The notes beneath the pieces are model-generated. The model saw nothing but the letters and a program-made list of their open reading frames with translations, was not told the origin of the DNA and did no database searches. Below are positions 16,197-21,520 of a stretch of DNA of 21,520 nt, one piece after another. The first letter of the stretch is position 1. Each line of letters starts with the position of its first letter. This DNA comes from Lacrimispora sp. 210928-DFI.3.58 (GTDB lineage Bacteria; Bacillota; Clostridia; Lachnospirales; Lachnospiraceae): positions 1 to 21,520 of the forward strand of contig NZ_JAJCIC010000047.1 of assembly GCF_020554865.1 (NCBI RefSeq), given 5' to 3'. Made by a program: the position numbers and the translations under genes.

Positions 16197-16220
16197 GCCG
16201 CCAGAAATGGCGGCTTTTTT
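16197..16220 (+). terminator. Rho-independent terminator between virD4 and maff2
   Basis: GCCGCCA-GAAA-TGGCGGC followed by six T is a perfect 7-bp stem with a stable GNRA loop. In an intact ICE it would limit read-through from the coupling-protein operon into the mating-channel genes. Confidence 0.85.
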
Positions 16221-16255
16221 CATGGCCGGGAATACCCCGGAGAAAAGGAGGCTCT

Positions 16256-16414
16256 ATGCAGTTTTTCACTTCCGCTATTGATACTTTGCAGACTCTCGTT
16301 GTAGCCCTCGGCGCTGGACTTGGCGTGTGGGGCGTTGTCAATCTGCTGGAGGGCTATGGATCGGATAACCCAGGTTCCAAAAGCCAGGGCATGAAGCAGC
16401 TTATGGCTAAGTAG
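16256..16414 (+). pseudogene. maff2: Maff2-family small membrane protein, 3'-truncated
   Basis: AAAAGGAGG precedes ATG 16256. The product is 52 residues: FFTSAIDTLQTLVVALGAG is the first membrane helix and is followed by VWGVVNLLEGYGSDNPGSKS and GMKQLMAK. This is a clear Maff2 match, but family members known to me run about 70 residues and continue after 'QLMA' with a glycine-rich second membrane segment. Here the gene ends at once with AAG TAG. The next gene expected in a Tn1549-like ICE (a VirB6/TrbL-type membrane protein) is also absent. maff2 of Tn1549-type ICEs is, from memory, a known insertion target for mobilizable elements, so the truncation probably marks such a junction near 16405. 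Confidence 0.75.
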
Positions 16415-16479
16415 ATGTAATCAAGAGAAGAAAGGAAAAGCACAATCCAGACGGAACCGGCGGTTGTGTCAAGAAATGT

Positions 16480-16508
16480 TTGTGGGATAGCAAGAATTTT
16501 GATATAAT
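16480..16508 (+). promoter_or_regulatory. Putative promoter for the small HTH gene
   Basis: TATAAT at 16503-16508 with TTGTGG at 16480-16485, spaced 17 bases. It lies 42 bases upstream of ATG 16551, in the first 100 bases of the inserted element. Confidence 0.55.
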
Positions 16509-16550
16509 GGGAACAGGAACCCCGGAACCGGGAGAAAGGCAGGAGGATAA

Positions 16551-16778
16551 ATGCACATAAGCTATAAACCCCTCTGGCATACGCTGGTTGAGCGCAACAT
16601 GAGGAAAGAGGACTTGCGGCTTGCCGCCGGTCTTACTACAAATATGATTGCTAACATGGGTAAGGGCAAAAATATCAGCATGGAAACGCTGGTTCGTATC
16701 TGCGAAGCCCTGAATTGTGGTATTTTAGATGTAATTGAACTAGAGCAAGATGAAATGGATACAAAGGCGACAGAGTGA
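16551..16778 (+). CDS. Small Cro/C1-type HTH regulator
   Basis: AGGAGG precedes ATG 16551. The product is 75 residues, essentially one helix-turn-helix domain: LWHTLVERNMRKEDLRLAAG, then LTTNMIANMGKGKNISMETL, then RICEALNCGILDVIEL. This is the short Cro/C1 form common in Firmicute mobile elements. A short acidic tail follows. It probably regulates the first operon of the mobilizable element, with the zinc-ribbon gene 29 nt downstream. Confidence 0.8.
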   Translation: MHISYKPLWHTLVERNMRKEDLRLAAGLTTNMIANMGKGKNISMETLVRICEALNCGILDVIELEQDEMDTKATE

Positions 16779-16807
16779 CAAAACCGAATTGAAGGAGGAA
16801 ATAGTAT

Positions 16808-17032
16808 ATGAAGTGTCCTGTTTGTAATAATGAAATGGAAAAAGGAAAATCATTTTTTACATCAATGCAAGGATTAGGACAAATGATTTTATCTTTTACA
16901 TCTGATGAAGAAGCAAAGAAAGGATTATTTAAAAGACAATCGCACGATAAAATGATTATGTCAGGAACAGAAGCTGAATCGTATTATTGTTCAAAATGTA
17001 AATCTATCATTACGATTACAAAAGAAGATTGA
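16808..17032 (+). CDS. Small zinc-ribbon protein (PF20097/DUF6487-like)
   Basis: AAGGAGG precedes ATG 16808. The product is 74 residues. Two CxxC pairs, CPVCNNEM at the N-terminus and YYCSKCKS near the C-terminus, can bind one zinc ion. The middle is a hydrophobic helix (GLGQMILSFTS) and basic stretch. The N-terminal CPVCNNEMEKG matches small zinc-ribbon proteins of unknown role that are widespread in Firmicutes. The gene is much more AT-rich than its neighbours and looks like a separate arrival. Confidence 0.7.
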   Translation: MKCPVCNNEMEKGKSFFTSMQGLGQMILSFTSDEEAKKGLFKRQSHDKMIMSGTEAESYYCSKCKSIITITKED

Positions 17033-17084
17033 TTAAATAATTCAAATCCCCATTGAGCAGATAATATTGTACACAGAAGTAATT

Positions 17085-17108
17085 CAGCCAGCCGGGAACG
17101 GCTGGCTG
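17085..17108. terminator. Bidirectional hairpin between convergent genes
   Basis: CAGCCAGCCG-GGAA-CGGCTGGCTG is a perfect 10-bp stem with a 4-base loop, placed between the zinc-ribbon gene (+) and the XRE gene (-). T tracts are short on both sides. Confidence 0.65.
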
Positions 17109-17113
17109 TTCTG

Positions 17114-17437
17114 CTACTCCTTATGCTCCAACACTGCTTTTATCATGGCAAGTGCAAGCGCCTGTTTGCTGGGAGAAGTATCCTTCCAGAGTGCTTCTAT
17201 CTCCCGGATGGTACTGATTTCATTTTCTTCCAATTCGTCTTGCAGAAGATAATCCGGCGAGATTTTCAGAGCCTTGCAAATGTCTATGAATACCGGCAGG
17301 CTGGGCATTTTTACGCCGCCCTCAATCTGCCGGAGGTAAGTAGCGTTGATATTGCACATTTCCGAGAGCCGGTCAGCAGTTAAGCCCCGGTCTTTCCTTA
17401 CTGCGTTGATACGCTTCCCTAATCCGTTCTTTTCCAT
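17114..17437 (-). CDS. XRE-family transcriptional regulator
   Basis: The start is taken at ATG 17437 (first residues MEKNGLGKRINAVRKDRGLT); GTG 17446 is an in-frame alternative. The product is 107 residues. The helix-turn-helix is clear: LTADRLSEMCNINATYLRQI then PSLPVFIDICKALKISPDYL. The C-terminal third is helical (IREIEALWKDTSPSKQALA) and may dimerise. It is divergent from the membrane-protein gene at 17566, and the gap between them holds repeated dyads, so it probably represses itself and that gene. Confidence 0.82.
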   Translation of the reverse strand: MEKNGLGKRINAVRKDRGLTADRLSEMCNINATYLRQIEGGVKMPSLPVFIDICKALKISPDYLLQDELEENEISTIREIEALWKDTSPSKQALALAMIKAVLEHKE

Positions 17438-17525
17438 AGTCCACACCCATCTATTAGCTATCAGTTATCATTTTGTACACTTTAAGACTATAATATGATT
17501 GCCGTTTTCAATAGCTTCTGATAGA

Positions 17526-17546
17526 CTATAAGATATTAGCTTATAG
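17526..17546. promoter_or_regulatory. Dyad in the divergent intergenic region (putative XRE operator)
   Basis: CTATAAG-ATATTAG-CTTATAG is a perfect 7-base inverted repeat just upstream of the GGAGG of the gene at 17566. Related half-sites CTATCAG (17458-17464) and CTGATAG (17518-17524) lie in the same 128-bp gap, and TATAAT-like boxes occur between them. The arrangement suits repression by the adjacent XRE protein. Confidence 0.5.
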
Positions 17547-17565
17547 CTTGTTGGAGGGTATGGAT

Positions 17566-18384
17566 ATGAAAAATGTATGGAGAAAGCTGCGGGATAATTG
17601 GCTGGACTTCTGGGAAGATGATGAACTGGACATGGACAAAAAGCATTTGAGCCAGCATGACAAGCGTTCCCTGCTTTATGGCGGTTTTATGATAGGGGCT
17701 GTCACATTTGTTTTTCTCTCAATCGGTATCATGGTTGGTAATATATGGACGAACCACCGAAATCAAAAAGATATGGAAGAACTTTTAGGGACAATCGCCA
17801 CCTACATGGCAACGGCCACCGATGATGAATACGAAGAAATCGCCCAGACTATCCGGCATGATTTAGTGTACAGCCAGTACGGGCAAGACATAGAAAACCT
17901 TATCCGTTTTATTCCGAATACGGCTGACGGCTGCTGTCTGGAACGTGGCTTCCCGGAGCGTATCAATATGGTTTTCCTGAATACCGGCGAAGCCTACGGG
18001 CTGGAGATATTTGATGAAACCGAACCGATTGAGAGCCAACGGGAAAGGGGCGGCACAATGATTACCTCTGGATACGATGAAATCAGCGAAGCCCATTTGA
18101 TGATGATGTCAAATCCCAACATGGACAGCGCCACCGCTTCCATTGACCGGGGACGGGGCATTGTGAGCGCCCACAAAATGAAAACGCATTTTTGTGATGA
18201 TTGTATCCGGGAAATCCTGACTACCGTTGAAGATGAATTTATAGACGAAGCCGTAATTTATGACGCCGAGGAAAAGACCTTCTACCCTGTCACAGAAGGG
18301 GACTTGCAAATCGGGGACTATTCTTTCCACACCTACTATGAGGATGGCGGCTATGAGATAGAAATTGCATATACCGGCGAATAA
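17566..18384 (+). CDS. Membrane-anchored protein, unknown
   Basis: GGAGG (17553-17557) is 8 nt from ATG 17566, preferred over ATG 17560. The product is 272 residues. Residues 1-36 are charged and cytosolic. Residues about 37-61 form a single membrane helix (SLLYGGFMIGAVTFVFLSIG). The rest is a soluble domain predicted outside the cell, with cysteines as DGCC (around residue 120) and HFCDDCIREIL (around residue 205). The CxxC and CC pairs hint at disulfide or metal chemistry. Nothing here names a family. Divergent transcription from an XRE regulator suggests tight control. Confidence 0.7.
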   Translation: MKNVWRKLRDNWLDFWEDDELDMDKKHLSQHDKRSLLYGGFMIGAVTFVFLSIGIMVGNIWTNHRNQKDMEELLGTIATYMATATDDEYEEIAQTIRHDLVYSQYGQDIENLIRFIPNTADGCCLERGFPERINMVFLNTGEAYGLEIFDETEPIESQRERGGTMITSGYDEISEAHLMMMSNPNMDSATASIDRGRGIVSAHKMKTHFCDDCIREILTTVEDEFIDEAVIYDAEEKTFYPVTEGDLQIGDYSFHTYYEDGGYEIEIAYTGE

Positions 18385-18392
18385 AAACGCTT

Positions 18393-18422
18393 CCGTTGCA
18401 GGAACACTCATTCCCACAACGG
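18393..18422. terminator. Bidirectional terminator between convergent genes
   Basis: CCGTTGCAGGAA-CACTCA-TTCCCACAACGG pairs with two central mismatches. It is flanked by A residues on the left and TTTT on the right, so it can work for both strands. Confidence 0.65.
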
Positions 18423-18428
18423 CAGTTT

Positions 18429-19241
18429 TCATTTTCTCTTGCGCCGGAAGTTGAAGGGGCTGTTTTTGATGTTCGGGGATTTTGACAGTATCTTTTTCAA
18501 TATCTTCTGTTCATCCGGCGGCAGCTTGTAAAAGTCAATGCCGAGCATATTGAAAATGACCGCCCACACCTTTCCGAGATAATCCCCGGAAGATTGAATA
18601 GCCTTTCGGATTTCCAGAGCCATCTTCTTTGCAAGGGAATAATCCGGCGTGCTGTCAATGTCATGCTCATGGGCTTTCCGTATGTCGTGGAGAATGGCGT
18701 CCCATGTTTTGTGCGTCACATGGCAGAAGAAATCTTCTTCCTTTACCTCTGCGGCAAGGATGGTCTTTGAATAGAAATCCTTATCTGCCTGCTTGTATTT
18801 CTGAACGATAATCTGCCGCTGTTCTTCCAAAGACTCATAAAGGGTACGGAAGGTAGAGGTTGCATGGCCGTCTATGTAAATCTCCGTGTCGGTCATAAGC
18901 TGTTCAAATTTATCGTTGGTAGCAATCTCACACAGGAGCCGGTTGTTGATACGCCCGCTTTTCAGCAGCGCCACCATTTCATCCGTCAAGTGCAATTCCA
19001 TTAAAGGCGTGTTTGCCTGTTCCCGGTTCTCTGTCCGGCACAGCAGATAATCAACGGACACCTGATAGAAGTCTGCCAGCGTGACAAGGTTGCCGTGGTT
19101 GATTTCCTTATAGTCGTTGGCTTCATAGCTGGCGAGGGCTGACTTTGAAATGCCGGTCAGCTTTGACAATTCTTCCAGATTTAAGCCTTTATCCTTGCGT
19201 AACTCCCAAAGGCGCTCCTGTATGGTAGTCGCTCTCAGCAT
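18429..19241 (-). CDS. XRE-family regulator with long C-terminal domain
   Basis: ATG 19241 has GGAAGGAG upstream on the minus strand. The product is 270 residues. The N-terminal helix-turn-helix is complete: IQERLWELRKDKGLNLEELS, KLTGISKSALASYEAND, NLVTLADFYQVSVDYLL. The remaining 190 residues are helical and charged with no membrane segment, ending in a basic stretch (NFRRKRK). Long XRE proteins of this form are regular residents of Firmicute mobilizable elements upstream of the replication and mobilization genes, where they probably act as master repressors. It is transcribed away from those genes. Confidence 0.82.
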   Translation of the reverse strand: MLRATTIQERLWELRKDKGLNLEELSKLTGISKSALASYEANDYKEINHGNLVTLADFYQVSVDYLLCRTENREQANTPLMELHLTDEMVALLKSGRINNRLLCEIATNDKFEQLMTDTEIYIDGHATSTFRTLYESLEEQRQIIVQKYKQADKDFYSKTILAAEVKEEDFFCHVTHKTWDAILHDIRKAHEHDIDSTPDYSLAKKMALEIRKAIQSSGDYLGKVWAVIFNMLGIDFYKLPPDEQKILKKILSKSPNIKNSPFNFRRKRK

Positions 19242-19287
19242 AGGGCGTTCACTCCTTCCCGGCGGCTGTTTTCCTGCCGCTAACCGG

Positions 19288-19293
19288 ATTATA
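19288..19293 (-). promoter_or_regulatory. -10 box for the XRE gene
   Basis: Read on the minus strand this is a perfect TATAAT, 47 bases upstream of the start codon at 19241. The -35 region is weak. Confidence 0.45.
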
Positions 19294-19490
19294 CCATACT
19301 TTCCGCAATCGTGGAAATTTCCGTTTTTCGCCCCGAAATCCTACTTTGTGGACATACGGCACAGGGAACAAAAATGGGCTATCATACAGGTAGTTCATCG
19401 ATGGATTATTCCAATCGAATGACCGGCCTGTATGGGATATGCTCCCCGGCGATGTAGCGCAATGACTTGCGGCAGGGAAATGGAGGAACC

Positions 19491-19637
19491 ATGACCGCAA
19501 CGAGCGTACCAAAGGGAGCGAAACGCCGTTGTGAGAGCCAGGGGCAGGAACGACATCAGGGAGAACCGGCGAAAATGAACACCGAATTGATACCGAAACA
19601 CAACAATCCGATAGGGTATAGTCTACCCTATCCGTAA
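19491..19637 (+). CDS. Possible small ORF in the XRE-to-VLP gap
   Basis: The 533-bp stretch 19242-19774 has no large gene. ATG 19491 is preceded by TGGAGG at close spacing and opens 48 codons (start MTATSVPKGAKRRCESQ). After the TAA at 19635-19637 the same frame stays open, with coding-like codons (YYGGFPGGSMTAFSLKIAP and onward) to 19841, restarting at ATG 19665. This looks either like two small genes or like one small gene broken by a stop. Neither is assigned a function. Confidence 0.35.
   Translation: MTATSVPKGAKRRCESQGQERHQGEPAKMNTELIPKHNNPIGYSLPYP
19610..19632. repeat. Perfect 9-bp inverted repeat
   Basis: GATAGGGTA-TAGTC-TACCCTATC. It lies upstream of the Cys-rich VLP/RepA_N/DUF3847 operon and could be an operator for a HTH protein of this element. 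No T tract follows, so it is not a terminator. Confidence 0.6.
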
Positions 19638-19664
19638 TACTACGGGGGATTTCCGGGCGGCTCT

Positions 19665-19841
19665 ATGACCGCTTTTTCCTTAAAAATCGCCCCGAAACAC
19701 GACACTAAAATCTGCTATCCGTCTATTGCGGCTGTTACGGCTGAAATGGGCGGATTTTTGTTTAAGGAGGCACCATGCCGAGAATGCCGAAAAAGAGGAA
19801 GCTGGAACTGTCTTTCTTCCTCAATGAACGGGGGCGGGTAA
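19665..19841 (+). CDS. Possible small ORF overlapping the VLP gene
   Basis: This is the same frame as the 48-codon ORF at 19491 but after its stop. The product is 58 residues (MTAFSLKIAPKHDTKICYPS and onward). The part before 19775 looks coding; the part after overlaps the Cys-rich VLP gene in another frame and is probably spurious. It has no good ribosome binding site. Confidence 0.25.
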   Translation: MTAFSLKIAPKHDTKICYPSIAAVTAEMGGFLFKEAPCRECRKRGSWNCLSSSMNGGG

Positions 19842-19966
19842 CGTACAACGGCCTTTGCCGGAAATGCCAACGCACTTGCAAGCAGAGTTTCCGGGCGGTC
19901 ATTGTGGACTGCCCCCATTATCTTTCCAAACGCTCAAAACGAAAAGTAAAGGAGGACACAGAGTGA
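19775..19966 (+). CDS. Cysteine-rich VLP-domain protein
   Basis: AAGGAGG precedes ATG 19775. The product is 63 residues and very basic. It contains GLCRKCQRTCKQ (CxxCxxxC) and a fourth cysteine in VDCPHYLSKR, a probable zinc site. This matches the small Cys_rich_VLP family found next to mobilization genes in Firmicute elements. Its role is unknown. The stop directly abuts the next ATG (TGAATG). Confidence 0.75.
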   Translation: MPRMPKKRKLELSFFLNERGRVTYNGLCRKCQRTCKQSFRAVIVDCPHYLSKRSKRKVKEDTE

Positions 19967-20305
19967 ATGGAAGTTGAATTTATGACCGCAGACACCGCCC
20001 TGCCGCCCTGTATGCCGCTGCCGAGAGTCTTGCTGCGGCTCCCGATCAGCAGCACCGCCAAGGTCATGTACGCCCGGATGTTGGATTTAGTTTTCCTGTC
20101 CGGCATAGAGGACGCCAACGGGATTTTATTTATCCATTTCCCCATCGTGGAACTGGCGGCAGCACTTGCCCGCAGCACCATGACCGTGAAGCGTTCCCTG
20201 AATGAATTGGAGGACGCCGGACTGATACTGCGAGTGCGTCAGGGCTTCGGGGAACCCAACAAAATATATGTACTCATTCCCAAGAAGGAGAACAGCCGCC
20301 TATGA
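19967..20305 (+). CDS. RepA_N-domain protein (replication initiator A-like)
   Basis: The product is 112 residues, start directly after the VLP stop with AGGAGG 11 nt upstream. It follows the RepA N-terminal winged-helix pattern: PRVLLRLPISSTAKVMYARM ('lS..AK.lY..LLDR'), DANGILFIHFPIVELAAAL, STMTVKRSLNELEDAGLIL, RQGFGEPNKIYVLIP ('RqGlGKPN.IYV'). Full RepA_N initiators are about 300 residues, so only the DNA-binding domain is present, as is usual in mobilizable elements. It may act in replication of the excised circle or as a regulator. It overlaps the next gene (ATGA). Confidence 0.75.
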   Translation: MEVEFMTADTALPPCMPLPRVLLRLPISSTAKVMYARMLDLVFLSGIEDANGILFIHFPIVELAAALARSTMTVKRSLNELEDAGLILRVRQGFGEPNKIYVLIPKKENSRL

Positions 20306-20616
20306 ATGAAAAGCTGGAAAAACTCAATCAGGAGATAGAGAAAACGGAAAAGAAGCTGCGGAGGGCGCAGCATGAAGAAAAGATATTGGAACACCAGATA
20401 AAGACGCTGACACGGAAGGAACGGACACACCGGCTTTGCACCAGAGCCGCCATGCTGGAAAGCTACCTTCCCCACCCGGAAGCCATTACGGATGAACAGG
20501 TCAGTTTGTTTTTGAAGCTGCTGTTCCACAAAGACAGCACCCGTCAGCTTATGGAAAAAGTATTCGCCGGAAACGGTAATTTTCAGGGAGAGGACGCAGG
20601 CCGGAAACGGCCATGA
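20302..20616 (+). CDS. DUF3847 protein (MobC-like accessory)
   Basis: The product is 104 residues. Residues 1-40 form a strong coiled coil (EKLEKLNQEIEKTEKKLRRA). Then come LTRKERTHRLCTRAAMLESY and EQVSLFLKLLFHKDSTRQLM, the diagnostic DUF3847 segments. The family sits immediately before the oriT and the MobA/MobL relaxase gene and is thought to be a relaxosome accessory factor. The same arrangement holds here, with the oriT-like hairpin 42 nt after the stop. Confidence 0.8.
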   Translation: MNEKLEKLNQEIEKTEKKLRRAQHEEKILEHQIKTLTRKERTHRLCTRAAMLESYLPHPEAITDEQVSLFLKLLFHKDSTRQLMEKVFAGNGNFQGEDAGRKRP

Positions 20617-20657
20617 TTGCTTTCAGAGCCGCAGCCCGTGAACTGCCCCTCTGAAAG

Positions 20658-20700
20658 AGGGCGCAACTATACACCACCTGAAGGTAGTGTGTTGCGCCCT
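20658..20700. other. oriT: Putative oriT: long hairpin with an RSF1010-like nick core in each arm
   Basis: AGGGCGCAAC (20658-20667) and GTTGCGCCCT (20691-20700) are perfect 10-base arms. Inside them ACACCACCT and AGGTAGTGT add a 9-bp stem with one mismatch. The right arm resembles the MOBQ nick core TAAGTGCG/CCCT of RSF1010; by analogy the nick would fall between 20696 and 20697. The left arm carries the same core on the other strand. Its position between DUF3847 and the relaxase gene is right for an oriT. The 357-bp stretch 20617-20973 holds no gene I trust; a minimal ORF MKYNEVNDKLEFDEM lies at 20900-20947. Confidence 0.65.
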
Positions 20701-20763
20701 GCCGGGGGCTTCCTGCGGAAAGCGGATGATTGCCCGCAGCGTTCCGGCTCCTGCCAATCATCA

Positions 20764-20786
20764 CAGGGGAAGCTACACTTCCCCTG
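20764..20786. repeat. Second perfect hairpin downstream of oriT
   Basis: CAGGGGAAG-CTACA-CTTCCCCTG: perfect 9-base arms and a 5-base loop. It may be part of the extended oriT or a binding site for the accessory protein. Confidence 0.6.
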
Positions 20787-20973
20787 CGCTGGCTGCCGCC
20801 AGCTACCCCTTTGTGGACTTGCCGCCCGGAAACCCCTTGCGCTGCAAGCTGTTCCCGTTCAGCAAGTTTTACAATAGGTCGCTATACTTTTCTGAAACAA
20901 TGAAGTATAATGAAGTCAACGACAAATTGGAATTTGACGAGATGTAGGGCTCAATGGGGGAAGAGAGTTATAT

Positions 20974-21270
20974 ATGAGTGAAGATGAAATTAAACTGTAT
21001 TTATTAGATATTTTAGAAGATTTGAATGAGAAAAAAATATCAAGGAAGACAGCAATCAATAGATTAAATCAAAATAAAAATTTAGAAAAAGTGATAGTAA
21101 ATAGGAATGTATGTTTTTGTATTAGTGATTGCTATTTTATGATTAAGCATCTATTAGAAGAAAACATTACAGATATTGAAATAGAATATTTCATTGATTG
21201 TTTTAGAAATAAAAGAGAGTACAATCTGAAAGAAAAAAATCAATTAATATTAAAAGAATTGTCAGTATAA
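20974..21270 (+). CDS. AT-rich gene inserted between oriT and relaxase, unknown
   Basis: GGGGGAAGAGAG precedes ATG 20974. The product is 98 residues, all helical and charged: EIKLYLLDILEDLNEKKISR, then NVCFCISDCYFMIKHLLEEN, then DIEIEYFIDCFRNKREYN. There are three cysteines in a short stretch (CFCISDC). Composition is strikingly AT-rich, unlike the flanking mobilization DNA. The N-terminal 'LLDILEDLNEKKISR' resembles the start of some small immunity-type proteins, but this is weak. A single small cargo gene here suggests insertion into the leader of the relaxase gene. Confidence 0.6.
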   Translation: MSEDEIKLYLLDILEDLNEKKISRKTAINRLNQNKNLEKVIVNRNVCFCISDCYFMIKHLLEENITDIEIEYFIDCFRNKREYNLKEKNQLILKELSV

Positions 21271-21361
21271 GGGTTCTTGTAAAGCGACAAATCCTAATTT
21301 ATCGGGCCACCCTGACCCGAACTTTCAAAACTGAATACCAGCCGCCACCGGCGGCACCACC

Positions 21362-21400
21362 GAGCAGGAAATCTTGAAACAGGTTCCCTGCTCTTTTTTT
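21362..21400 (+). terminator. Terminator just before the relaxase gene
   Basis: GAGCAGG-AA and TT-CCCTGCTC form a 9-bp stem with one bulged base around ATCTTGAAACAGG, followed by seven T. It ends 32 bases before the relaxase start, so it separates the relaxase from the upstream gene or acts as an attenuator. Confidence 0.7.
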
Positions 21401-21431
21401 GCCCGGACGCCGGGAGAAAGGAGGACACTAC

Positions 21432-21497
21432 TTGCCATGCCCGCATTTTGACGTGAAAATCATCCAGGATAGTGTCAATAGTTTTTCGCAAATTTAA
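21432..21497 (+). pseudogene. mobA: MobA/MobL relaxase, first 12 codons only, cut by the terminal repeat
   Basis: AGGAGG (21419-21424) is followed after 7 nt by TTG 21432; the nearby ATG 21437 gives only four codons. The product starts (M)PCPHFDVKIIQ, the diagnostic N-terminus of Firmicute MobA/MobL relaxases (MOBQ-like), normally several hundred residues. After codon 12 (21467) the sequence enters the 53-bp repeat and the frame stops at 21495-21497. The catalytic tyrosine and HUH motifs are therefore absent here. Beyond the window the rest may exist on the far side of an insertion. Confidence 0.75.
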
Positions 21498-21520
21498 TTC
21501 CTGCCGTTCAGCAGCTGGCA
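21468..21520. repeat. Right copy of 53-bp terminal inverted repeat (probable IS end)
   Basis: This is the exact reverse complement of positions 3-55. It begins GATAGTGTC directly after the 12th codon of mobA. The bases flanking the two copies (ACGAAATA on the left, ATCATCCAG on the right) are not the same, so the copies do not look like the two sides of one insertion with a target duplication. Confidence 0.8.

Larger units (their letters stand above)
11009..16414 (+). mobile_element. Segment of a Tn1549-like ICE
   Basis: The order parB, deoxyribosyltransferase-like, ardA, pcfB, virD4, maff2 in one direction is the conserved core of Tn1549-type conjugative elements in Firmicutes. Channel genes (VirB4, VirB6, NlpC/P60), the ICE relaxase and the integrase are outside the window. 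The segment is visibly more GC-rich than the DNA on either side. It ends at the truncated maff2. Confidence 0.8.
16415..21467 (+). mobile_element. Left part of an integrative mobilizable element in maff2
   Basis: The interval begins where maff2 breaks off and contains HTH regulators, Cys-rich VLP, RepA_N-domain protein, DUF3847, an oriT-like hairpin and the first codons of a MobA/MobL relaxase. This is the usual left-to-right order of Firmicute mobilizable elements whose recombinase gene lies beyond the relaxase. The recombinase and right end are not in the window. The relaxase is cut by the terminal repeat at 21468. Confidence 0.65.

Noticed and set aside
16396..16404. GATGTA next to the maff2 break as a Tn554 attachment core
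   Set aside because: The hexamer occurs several times by chance in the window, and the downstream element carries mobilization genes, not Tn554 genes.
20617..20947. Open frames across the oriT region
   Set aside because: They run through the hairpin arms, lack ribosome sites and do not look like proteins; the structure explains the sequence better.
1..21520. CRISPR arrays, tRNA or rRNA genes
   Set aside because: No regularly spaced repeats, cloverleaf sequences or rRNA segments were seen on either strand.

Overview
The window looks like accessory DNA from a gut-type Firmicute (Bacillota, Lachnospiraceae/Oscillospiraceae-like). The evidence is strong AGGAGG-type ribosome binding sites, the Tn1549-like conjugation gene set (ParB, DUF7768-like, ArdA, PcfB, VirD4, Maff2), and a mobilizable-element gene set (Cys-rich VLP, RepA_N, DUF3847, MobA/MobL). 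I see no housekeeping genes, rRNA, tRNA or CRISPR. Almost everything can be read as mobile elements nested in or abutting one another.

Layout. (1) 1-55 and 21468-21520 are perfect 53-bp inverted copies of one sequence. On the left it cuts a MerR regulator gene and on the right it cuts a MobA/MobL relaxase gene after codon 12, so both flanks read outward into the same, probably IS, end. (2) 56-755: the merR tail and a decayed flavodoxin-like lipoprotein gene. (3) 904-4304: six tightly packed, co-oriented, mostly unrecognised genes, including a serine-recombinase-like domain that has lost its nucleophile. (4) 4423-9188: a Tn554-like recombination module of three different tyrosine recombinases (the third broken by one in-frame TAG) and a TnpC/DUF6262-type coiled-coil protein. 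(5) 9437-10822: an AT-rich unknown gene, probably cargo, perhaps cut at its 3' end. (6) 11009-16414: a GC-rich ICE segment with a parB-like gene carrying AT-hook-like repeats, a deoxyribosyltransferase-like protein, ArdA, PcfB (apparent CTG start), the VirD4 coupling protein and a 3'-truncated maff2. Four copies of a palindrome of the form CGRGACA-N3-TGTCCCG are spread along this segment and are candidate ParB binding sites. (7) 16415-21467: the left part of an integrative mobilizable element that appears inserted in maff2. It holds HTH regulators, a zinc-ribbon protein, a membrane protein, a second XRE regulator, Cys-rich VLP, a RepA_N-domain protein, DUF3847, a hairpin oriT with an RSF1010-like nick core in both arms, an AT-rich inserted gene and the first codons of the relaxase.

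How it fits together: the ICE segment supplies DNA processing and coupling (PcfB, VirD4), antirestriction (ArdA) and probably partition or organisation (ParB plus repeats). The mobilizable element carries its own oriT and relaxase and could have used the ICE transfer machinery, but its relaxase is interrupted here. The Tn554-like module and its neighbours form a separate transposable unit next to the ICE. The least explained and most interesting parts are the six-gene operon in front of the recombinase trio, the AT-rich gene behind it, the dispersed palindromes, and the nested hairpin at 12543-12621.
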